Both the position numbers and the translations under genes were made by a program. 11,379 bases of DNA from Porphyromonadaceae bacterium UBA4277 (GTDB taxonomy: Bacteria > Bacteroidota > Bacteroidia > Bacteroidales > Muribaculaceae). The notes under the pieces were generated by a model, which ran no database searches, was not told the origin of the DNA, and was given only the letters and a program-made list of their open reading frames with translations. This document shows, piece by piece, positions 6,524 to 11,379 of the stretch. The DNA is taken from the NCBI GenBank assembly GCA_002395965.1, contig DGVT01000103.1:1-11379 (forward strand), read 5' to 3'. Positions within the stretch are counted from its first letter, which is position 1. Each line of letters starts with the position of its first letter.

Positions 6524-6556
6524 CAAAAGTACGAAAAAAACGAGCGATGCAACACA
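6524..6556 (-). promoter_or_regulatory. Promoter of the glycosylase-DedA-rpe cluster
   Basis: The minus strand reads TACTTTTG at 6531-6524, a full -7 match. The -33 box is weaker: TGTG 21 bases upstream or TTGC 17 bases upstream. The expected start point, about 6517-6520, is only a few bases before the ATG at 6515. Confidence 0.55.
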
Positions 6557-6603
6557 TATTTGACCCTTTTATTTCATCAGGCATAATGATTTTCACCTTT
6601 TTT

Positions 6604-6635
6604 TTGCTCTTTTTGAAAAATTCTATCTAAATTTG
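6604..6635 (+). promoter_or_regulatory. Promoter of the OPX lipoprotein gene
   Basis: TTGC (6604-6607), 20 bases, then TAAATTTG (6628-6635), a full -7 match. Transcription would start near 6640, about 45 nt upstream of the ATG. It diverges from the glycosylase promoter. Confidence 0.7.
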
Positions 6636-6684
6636 TAGGCTGAGAAAAGAATTCGATAATTACAAACATCTATATGTATCAGCT

Positions 6685-7497
6685 ATGAAAATCAAGACAC
6701 TCATGCTTCTTGCACTGGTCGCCGCCATACTCACAGGCTGCCAGTCAACTAAGGAAATCCCCTATCTCATCGATGCCAACAATCTGCCTGCCGACGTACT
6801 GAAAGCCGCCGCCCGGTCAACCGACCCGACCGTCATGCCAGGCGATATGCTGTTCATCAATGTCTCCGGCCCCGACGAGGAAGCCGTGAAACCATTCAAC
6901 AAGACACAATATCTCGTGACCAAGGACAACAGCACGTCCAATTCGGTCACAAGTGGCGACAACTCCATGCTCTACTATCTTGTTGACAACAATGGCTACA
7001 TAGAGTTCCCCCTGTTAGGCAAGCTGAAAATAGGCGGGATGAGCAAGAGCGCAACCGAAGAATACATCGCCTCACAAATCTACCCGCGCTTCCTCACCAT
7101 CAAACCCAGTGTGGAAGTACGCTTCCAGAATTTCCACGTCTATACCGTGGGCGAAGTGAACAATCCTGGCCTTGTCAAAGCCAGTAATGGCCGCCTCAAC
7201 TTGCTCGAAGCTATCGCACAAAGCGGCGACTTGACTATCAAGGGAAAACGTGACAACATCATGATCGTGCGCACTAATGCCGACGGAAGCCGCTCGGTAA
7301 AGACGGTAAATCTCAACGACCGTAACCTCATCGTGTCGTCCGACTTCAACCTTCAACAAAACGACATCATCTACGTTGAGCCCAATGCCAGCAAGGCACG
7401 CTCATCATGGTCGGTGCCACCGGCCCTGACGCTGGGTTTGAGTTCGGTGGGCACACTCATCAGCATAGCCACTTTCATTGTTACTCTCACAAAGTAA
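6685..7497 (+). CDS. Polysaccharide export (OPX/Wza-like) lipoprotein
   Basis: The 270-residue protein begins with a lipoprotein signal, lipobox LTGC with Cys19. A Poly_export domain follows (about 45-147): MPGDMLFI, DNNGYIEFPLLGKLKIGG, and IYPRFL before VEVRF. Next is an SLBB-type domain (about 150-235): YTVGEVNNPG, LNLLEAIAQSG, then QQNDIIYVEP. A hydrophobic C-terminal helix (about 245-268) is usual for OPX proteins. Family members form the outer-membrane channel that releases capsule or exopolysaccharide, working with a Wzc-type inner-membrane copolymerase. Here no wzc, glycosyltransferase or flippase gene is adjacent: a strong terminator follows 35 bases after the stop. It may serve a locus elsewhere. 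Start and family are firm; the sugar exported is unknown. Confidence 0.93.
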   Translation: MKIKTLMLLALVAAILTGCQSTKEIPYLIDANNLPADVLKAAARSTDPTVMPGDMLFINVSGPDEEAVKPFNKTQYLVTKDNSTSNSVTSGDNSMLYYLVDNNGYIEFPLLGKLKIGGMSKSATEEYIASQIYPRFLTIKPSVEVRFQNFHVYTVGEVNNPGLVKASNGRLNLLEAIAQSGDLTIKGKRDNIMIVRTNADGSRSVKTVNLNDRNLIVSSDFNLQQNDIIYVEPNASKARSSWSVPPALTLGLSSVGTLISIATFIVTLTK

Positions 7498-7531
7498 ACA
7501 ATCTAACGACAAGAAGGTTGCTCATTAAAAT

Positions 7532-7567
7532 AAGGAGCGCGTTTTTTCAGCAACGCGCTCCTTTTAT
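7532..7567 (+). terminator. Strong intrinsic terminator after the OPX gene
   Basis: A perfect 12-bp stem, AAGGAGCGCGTT (7532-7543) with AACGCGCTCCTT (7552-7563), has an 8-base loop and runs into TTATTATG. The left flank TTAAAATA would give a U-rich tail on the minus strand, so it may also stop apbE transcripts. Confidence 0.9.
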
Positions 7568-7577
7568 TATGCTAATA

Positions 7578-7783
7578 TTTAAGTTTCTAAAGTAGCTAAC
7601 ATGCTCAGATAGTGCTACAAAGTTCCTCTTCGAGGCACTTTCCCGCCACATCCTGTGACCAAGCTGCGAACCCCGCTGGGGTTCTTGCATGGTCTTTTAC
7701 ACAAAGTCGGGTCTTCGACCCGCCAGCGTCTTCGACGCTTTTGCGTGTTATTTTCAACATTTTATCTACTTTAGAAACTTGAA
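7578..7783. mobile_element. 206-bp MITE-like element, copy 2
   Basis: It has the same length, inverted termini and four triloop hairpins as the copy at 4133-4338, with seven base differences. Flanks read TGCTAATA (7570-7577) and TGCTATTA (7784-7791), seven of eight matching, so a diverged target duplication is likely. The right flank contains the apbE stop codon (TAA on minus, 7791-7789). The element thus sits exactly at the 3' end of apbE, in a convergent intergenic gap like copy 1. Confidence 0.8.
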
Positions 7784-7788
7784 TGCTA

Positions 7789-8811
7789 TTACATAACAAC
7801 ATGATTAGTAAATGTTGCGTTAGCCCACACCACATAGTTTCCATCGTCATCGGCCGATATGGTCATGACCCCGAGTTCAGGGTGCTTCTGTGCCAGTTGC
7901 ATAGTTTTGTCCAGCCCCATTACCATGCAGGCAGTGGCCCAGGCATCGGCAGTCATGCAGTCGGCAGCTATGATAGTCACGCTGAGCAGGCTGCTCACAT
8001 CGGCTTGGCCGGTGAGTGGATTAATAATGTGAGAAACTTTGCGCCCACCCACAGTCTTATTCTTGCGATAGCTGCCACTCGTGGCCACTGCGCCACGGTT
8101 TAGTTCAATCAATAGCGTACTGGAATGATCTACTGTGCTGTCGTTGTCGGCCGGAAGGTCAACCGACACATGCCATGGCAGGCCGCGGGCATTCTTGCCA
8201 CTCACAACCACCTCGCCACCTATTTCTACCACATAATTTTCAGCACCATTACGCCTGAGCATTGCAGCCACCTCATCGCAGGCAAGCCCTTTGGCTATGC
8301 TGCTGAAGTCAAACTTAATGCGATTGTCACTTTTAATTACGCTGTCACCCTCGAGGCGAGTCTTATTAATACCCGTGAACGACAACAGGCTATCGAGAGT
8401 TGCTTGCGTTGGCAGGCTCCCGCTCTTGTAGCCAAATCCCCAGGCATTGACAAGTGGCATGACAGTAGGGTCAAATGCCCCCCCACTCTCCTTGTTAAAA
8501 TATAGCGACGCATTATAGAGCTTGGCAAACAACGAATCGACGACCGACGTCGCATTGTTGTTAATGCGAGACACCAGCGACTTCTCATTATATGGCGATG
8601 CACTCATGTCAATGGCATTGAAAATGGCAATAATGGAATCAGACAGCGAGTGCCTGGCCTCATAGGTGATGTGATACTCGGTGGTCCACACCACCCCGGC
8701 ATCGGTGATGTAGTGCTTTCGCTTATTGCCCACTACCATTGCCACCACGCCAATGAGAAGCGCAACCAGTATGGCAATATAGCGGCGGGACGTGAATATG
8801 CTTTTATTCAT
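7789..8811 (-). CDS. apbE: FAD:protein FMN transferase (ApbE)
   Basis: ApbE uses FAD to attach FMN covalently to threonine or serine of target proteins such as NqrB/NqrC or RnfG, outside the cytoplasmic membrane. The 340-residue protein has an N-terminal membrane anchor (about 10-27) with no lipobox, so it is probably tethered with the enzyme domain in the periplasm. Family motifs occur in order: GGAFDPTVMPLVNAWGFG (110-127), FDFSSIAKGLACDEV (167-181), VEIGGEVVVSG (195-205), GAVATSGSYR (240-249), SHIINPLTG (260-268) and the Mg-binding region AADCMTADAWATA (282-294). No flavoprotein target is encoded in the window. The last residues HVVM precede a stop that abuts the 206-bp element. Confidence 0.96.
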   Translation of the reverse strand: MNKSIFTSRRYIAILVALLIGVVAMVVGNKRKHYITDAGVVWTTEYHITYEARHSLSDSIIAIFNAIDMSASPYNEKSLVSRINNNATSVVDSLFAKLYNASLYFNKESGGAFDPTVMPLVNAWGFGYKSGSLPTQATLDSLLSFTGINKTRLEGDSVIKSDNRIKFDFSSIAKGLACDEVAAMLRRNGAENYVVEIGGEVVVSGKNARGLPWHVSVDLPADNDSTVDHSSTLLIELNRGAVATSGSYRKNKTVGGRKVSHIINPLTGQADVSSLLSVTIIAADCMTADAWATACMVMGLDKTMQLAQKHPELGVMTISADDDGNYVVWANATFTNHVVM

Positions 8812-8831
8812 TTGACAGGATTTTTATCGGG

Positions 8832-8863
8832 CAAAGTTAATCGATTTAAGCCACAAATTCATA
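8832..8863 (-). promoter_or_regulatory. Promoter of apbE
   Basis: On the minus strand TAACTTTG (8839-8832) matches the -7 box; TATG (8863-8860), 20 bases upstream, is a three-of-four match to TTTG. The expected start near 8827 leaves a ~16-nt leader. Confidence 0.5.
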
Positions 8864-8924
8864 AAAAACAATCAATTTTGGAACTTTGTGGGGCTAAAAT
8901 CGCCGTCAATTAAAAATTTATGAT

Positions 8925-8932
8925 TAGTTTTG
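8925..8932 (+). promoter_or_regulatory. -7 box before the first barrel gene
   Basis: TAGTTTTG matches the Bacteroidetes -7 box and would start transcription about 18 nt before the ATG at 8955. I see no good -33 box at the normal distance, so this is tentative. Confidence 0.35.
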
Positions 8933-8954
8933 AGGCTTAAATTATTTAACGACT

Positions 8955-9548
8955 ATGAAACGAACCATAATTGCAACACTTTTAATGACAATTATTGCCA
9001 TGAGTCCGGCAATGATGGATGCACAAGTAAGATTCGGCATTAAAGGCGGTCTTGCCGTGAGCAAGCTCAGCTTTGACAAATCAATGTTTCAAGCCAAAAA
9101 CAAAACCGGCTTTACTGCCGGCGTTCAGTTAGACCTGAAGCTCCCGTTAGGCTTCGGCATAGACGGCTCGGTACTCTACAGCCATCGCAACGACGCATTC
9201 TCACTCGAACAAACCACCTATCGCCGCGGCTATATCGAGATACCCGTGCATCTGCGCTACGGCATAAGCCTTGTGGGACTAAACAACTTTATAGTGCCCT
9301 ATGCCTTCACAGGGCCAAACTTTGCATTCTTGTGCGACGAGTCGAAAAACATCACTTGGGAAAACCGGTCGATGGTCACATCATGGGATGTGGGATTCGG
9401 AATTGAACTGCTCAAGCACGTCCAGATACAAGCCTGCTACGGCATCGGCATCACCGAAGCATTCAAGAAAGTAGGGCTAAACGAAGAGGGAACTGTGATT
9501 AGCGGTAAAGACCGATGCTGGACAATCACCGCAGCCTATCTGTTTTGA
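8955..9548 (+). CDS. PorT-family outer-membrane beta-barrel protein
   Basis: The 197-residue protein has a signal peptide ending MDAQ at about residue 24, then alternating amphipathic strands. These start with VRFGIKGGLAVSKL and include FTAGVQLDLKLPLGFGIDG, a YIEIPVHLRYG strand (about 95-105), the TGPNFAFL segment and a C-terminal CWTITAAYLF ending in phenylalanine, the usual barrel end signal. This is the small-barrel PorT/OMP_b-brl_2 pattern common in Bacteroidetes. The name reflects fold only; the type IX secretion role of true PorT should not be assumed. The next gene is a clear relative. Ligand or function is unknown. Confidence 0.88.
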   Translation: MKRTIIATLLMTIIAMSPAMMDAQVRFGIKGGLAVSKLSFDKSMFQAKNKTGFTAGVQLDLKLPLGFGIDGSVLYSHRNDAFSLEQTTYRRGYIEIPVHLRYGISLVGLNNFIVPYAFTGPNFAFLCDESKNITWENRSMVTSWDVGFGIELLKHVQIQACYGIGITEAFKKVGLNEEGTVISGKDRCWTITAAYLF

Positions 9549-9603
9549 TTACCGGCTATTGTGTTTTCACCCTCACACTGCATCGTAGTTCATAATTTAT
9601 TAG

Positions 9604-9611
9604 TACTTTTG
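9604..9611 (+). promoter_or_regulatory. -7 box before the second barrel gene
   Basis: TACTTTTG matches the -7 consensus, with transcription expected near 9616 and a ~20-nt leader. No clear -33 box is seen. If real, the two barrel genes are transcribed separately despite the 88-base gap. Confidence 0.4.
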
Positions 9612-9636
9612 CAGAAAATTTTCCAGGAATCTTAAA

Positions 9637-10266
9637 ATGAAACGCATTTTTCTCTTATTAGCTGTAGTTACAGCATTGTTCGTTAGTAATCACGCTCAAG
9701 CGCAGACCGACTCCCGACTCGGCGTCACCATCGGGGCAAACCTGAACACCGCCCACTTCAAGCAGAACAAATTTCTGGCTACCAGCCGCGGCTTTGGCCC
9801 TATGGCCGGCGTCACCGGTGAGATAAATATTGCCGGCGTTGGATTTGCACTTGATGCATCACTACTCTATAGTTTGCGCTGCAGCAAAATTCACTATGGC
9901 GACCACATGGTGTGGTATTCGCAAGGCTTAGGCAACGAAGTGTGCCGCATGCATTACATAGATGTCCCGGTCAACCTCAAATTCAAGTACCACAAGCTGG
10001 GAGGCATCGAAAACAAAATCATGCCCATAATATTTGCAGGTCCCACTTTTTCGTTCTTAGTCGGGAAAAATTTGGAGCAACATAATCAGTATAAAACGGT
10101 CAGCGTGCTGATGCACATGGGTATTGGCGCCGAAATATGCCGTCGATGGCAGATTAATTGCTCTTACAGTTTCAGCATCGGTGAGACACTGCGAACAAGG
10201 CTCCTCGACGAAAACATCGCCAAAAATAGATGCTGGAATATTTCAGCAACCTATTTCTTCAAGTAG
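9637..10266 (+). CDS. PorT-family outer-membrane beta-barrel protein (paralogue)
   Basis: The 209-residue protein has a signal peptide ending AQAQ at about residue 23. It follows the same plan as its upstream neighbour: LGVTIGANLNTAHF, a GPMAGVTGEI strand, YIDVPVNLKF (against YIEIPVHLRY), AGPTFSFL (against TGPNFAFL) and a final CWNISATYFF (against CWTITAAYLF). The two are probably an old tandem duplication that has diverged strongly between the conserved strands. It carries several extra cysteines (about 82, 102, 155, 162), unusual for a small barrel. Function unknown; location in the outer membrane is well supported by the terminal aromatic residues. Confidence 0.87.
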   Translation: MKRIFLLLAVVTALFVSNHAQAQTDSRLGVTIGANLNTAHFKQNKFLATSRGFGPMAGVTGEINIAGVGFALDASLLYSLRCSKIHYGDHMVWYSQGLGNEVCRMHYIDVPVNLKFKYHKLGGIENKIMPIIFAGPTFSFLVGKNLEQHNQYKTVSVLMHMGIGAEICRRWQINCSYSFSIGETLRTRLLDENIAKNRCWNISATYFFK

Positions 10267-10304
10267 GTTTCAAACCAAAATTACGTTATTTGACATTATT
10301 TGCT

Positions 10305-10327
10305 AAAAAAAGATAGCAAAATGCTAT
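10305..10327 (-). terminator. Weak terminator for the DJ-1-family gene
   Basis: On the minus strand ATAGCA-TTT-TGCTAT (10327-10313) is followed by C and seven T residues (10311-10305). The 6-bp, AT-rich stem is weak but the U-tract is good. It lies about 105 bases past the DJ-1-family stop. Confidence 0.45.
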
Positions 10328-10346
10328 TGAATTCCCAAATATTATG

Positions 10347-10427
10347 TAATTTTGCAACATAACACTCTAACTGAAGTTGATTCAATGTGTGGGGTAGTTC
10401 ATCGTGAGATGCGTTGCCCCATTTTTT
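10347..10427 (+). ncRNA. Candidate ~70-nt small RNA
   Basis: A -7 box TAATTTTG (10347-10354) predicts a start near 10359. Only ~70 nt later a strong terminator ends in six T residues (10422-10427). The transcript would be non-coding: a 30-nt 5' part containing TTGATTCAA, then the terminator hairpin. No good -33 box is present at the normal distance. It lies in the convergent gap between the second barrel gene and the DJ-1-family gene, so the terminator may merely serve the barrel gene. Confidence 0.4.
10390..10427 (+). terminator. Intrinsic terminator with a GTGA tetraloop
   Basis: TGGGGTAGT-T-CATC pairs with GATG-C-GTTGCCCCA around the loop GTGA (a GNRA type), with one T/C mismatch and some G-T pairs. 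Six T residues follow. It ends transcripts from the barrel genes and from the candidate small RNA. Confidence 0.85.
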
Positions 10428-10433
10428 GTGTCG

Positions 10434-10979
10434 TTACAGCAGCATGCCGGCAGCCACTTCGTCGCGCACATTCTCGCCTTGCGAGAGCGAAACGATAGTG
10501 AGCGCAAACTCGGTAGCTGCAGCAGGGCCGCGTCCGGTCACGATGTTGCCATCCACAACCACCATATCATCAGCCCAGCTCACGCCACAGTCAAAGTTTT
10601 CCATCGAAGGGTAGCACGTCGCCTTGCGGCCGTTAAGCAGGCCGAGGGTGGCAAGCACTACCGTGGGCGAGGCACAAATGGCGGCAATGGGCCGCCCGGC
10701 CGAGTGGTGACGCTTGAGCATATCGCACAATGGCCCACACTGGCGCAAGTTGGTGGCTCCGGGCATTCCACCGGGTAATATCAGCCATTGGGCATCGGCA
10801 AGGGCGACATTATCAAGATGCACATCGGCATTAATTGTAACATTATGGGCACCAGTAACGGCAAGGCCATCGTTAATCGACACAGTGCACACGTCCATGC
10901 CGGCACGACGCAACACATCTACTGTAGTTAAGGCTTCTATTTCCTCAAAGCCATCGGCAAAAAACACATAGTTTGTCAT
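10434..10979 (-). CDS. DJ-1/PfpI (YajL/ThiJ)-family protein
   Basis: From the ATG at 10979 the protein has 181 residues, the usual DJ-1 length. It shows FFADGFEEIEA (6-16, with the conserved glutamate), LPGGMPGATNL (68-78), the nucleophile elbow AAICASP with Cys102, and the end part TGRGPAAATEFA. These match the YajL/DJ-1 subgroup of the cysteine-hydrolase-like fold, cytosolic proteins tied to oxidative-stress protection, glyoxalase or deglycase activity; the exact reaction is debated. The frame also runs up to a TTG at 10997, but that overlaps a likely -7 box, so ATG is preferred. It is transcribed alone, convergent with the barrel genes. Confidence 0.94.
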   Translation of the reverse strand: MTNYVFFADGFEEIEALTTVDVLRRAGMDVCTVSINDGLAVTGAHNVTINADVHLDNVALADAQWLILPGGMPGATNLRQCGPLCDMLKRHHSAGRPIAAICASPTVVLATLGLLNGRKATCYPSMENFDCGVSWADDMVVVDGNIVTGRGPAAATEFALTIVSLSQGENVRDEVAAGMLL

Positions 10980-10994
10980 AAATCTAACAATTAG

Positions 10995-11002
10995 CAAATT
11001 AA
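10995..11002 (-). promoter_or_regulatory. Possible -7 box of the DJ-1-family gene
   Basis: The minus strand reads TTAATTTG at 11002-10995, one base off TAnnTTTG, about 16 bases from the ATG. The -33 region is T-rich (TTTT at 21 bases) without a clean TTTG. Tentative. Confidence 0.35.
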
Positions 11003-11029
11003 CACATTAATAATTTATTATTAAAAAAG

Positions 11030-11061
11030 TTGCACATTTCGTTGATTTTTTAGCAATTTTG
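11030..11061 (+). promoter_or_regulatory. Plus-strand promoter facing the right edge
   Basis: TTGC (11030-11033), 20 bases, then CAATTTTG (11054-11061), one base off the -7 consensus. Transcription would start near 11066. The only start downstream is an ATG at 11095 opening a 45-codon frame to 11232 that I do not recognise. Confidence 0.45.
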
Positions 11062-11161
11062 CAGCGAATTATAAGATTAATCATAATCAGCGATATGCGC
11101 AGCTTAAATGCAAATTTCGTCAAAACTCTTGATTTATGCAAGTATTTCACAAAAGATTTAG

Positions 11162-11379
11162 ACCTCGACCGAGCAAATCACAGTGGAAGTCGAGGTTACC
11201 GTGCAATGCCGCCCTTTGCTTGCCCCCCCTAACTCTTGAAGCTGACACACTCCCCCTTGCCCCCTCTAAGCGCAGCGAAACCCCTGTAACGAGCGGGGCT
11301 CGGGTCAGCCCGTATATGTGCTCGCCTCCAGCGAGGTTGCGGAGACGGTATGCTGGAGGGTGTGTCATAATTCAGTTAT
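11162..11379. repeat. GC-rich inverted-repeat segment at the right edge
   Basis: It contains the hairpin ACCTCGAC (11162-11169) / GTCGAGGT (11189-11196) and the palindrome CGAGC-GGG-GCTCG (11290-11302). A wider inverted pair TGACACAC (11243-11250) / GTGTGTCA (11360-11367) encloses ~110 bases. Base composition changes abruptly from the AT-rich DNA before it. A minus frame of 73 codons covers it but shows no family features; I judge it a dispersed-repeat type segment, not a gene. Confidence 0.4.

Noticed and set aside
10980..10997. Upstream TTG start for the DJ-1-family gene
   Set aside because: The extra six residues are not part of the family N-terminus, and the codon overlaps a likely -7 box.
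11147..11368. 73-codon minus-strand frame at the right edge
   Set aside because: It spans the inverted-repeat segment, has no recognisable domain or promoter, and matches the look of spurious frames in GC-rich repeats.

Overview
The window looks like a Bacteroidales chromosome (Muribaculaceae/Prevotella/Bacteroides-like). This rests on gene content (BspA-type leucine-rich repeat protein, PorT-family outer-membrane barrels, META-domain protein, Bacteroidetes-type ApbE and OPX lipoprotein). It also rests on repeated matches to the Bacteroidetes promoter (TTTG or TTGC, 19-20 bases, TAnnTTTG), with AT-rich leaders instead of Shine-Dalgarno sites. No database search was possible; family assignments come from motifs read in the translations.

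Layout. 1-1493 (-): 5' part of a BspA-like surface protein made of ~23-residue repeats, running off the left edge. 1494-2880: ~1.4 kb without a convincing gene. It holds a leader hairpin, a ~207-nt rod-like fold behind a good minus-strand promoter, an 80-bp direct repeat array and a block of short palindromes. 2881-3741 (+): exported two-domain META protein, followed by an 11-bp degenerate tandem repeat. 3996-4081 (+): tRNA-Ser(CGA) with its own promoter and terminator. 4133-4338: a 206-bp element with inverted termini (copy 1). 4469-6515 (-): a compact three-gene cluster, UDG-like glycosylase, DedA membrane protein and rpe. 6685-7497 (+): an OPX/Wza-like lipoprotein with no export partner beside it, closed by a strong terminator. 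7578-7783: copy 2 of the 206-bp element, abutting the stop of apbE (7789-8811, -). 8955-10266 (+): two related outer-membrane beta-barrel genes. 10347-10427 (+): a promoter and terminator only ~70 nt apart, a small-RNA candidate. 10434-10979 (-): DJ-1/PfpI-family protein. 10980-11379: divergent promoters, then a GC-rich inverted-repeat segment cut by the right edge.

The genes are mostly housekeeping or envelope functions in short units, not one pathway. The UDG-DedA-rpe cluster is the only likely operon. BspA-like protein, META protein, OPX, ApbE and the two barrels all act in the envelope, but nothing ties them into one machine.

The most interesting material is non-coding. The 206-bp element is present twice; its seven differences all fall outside its terminal repeats and four triloop hairpins. 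The rod-like fold behind a promoter upstream of the BspA-like gene is the best candidate for an uncharacterised RNA. I see no defence system, CRISPR array, transposase or phage genes.
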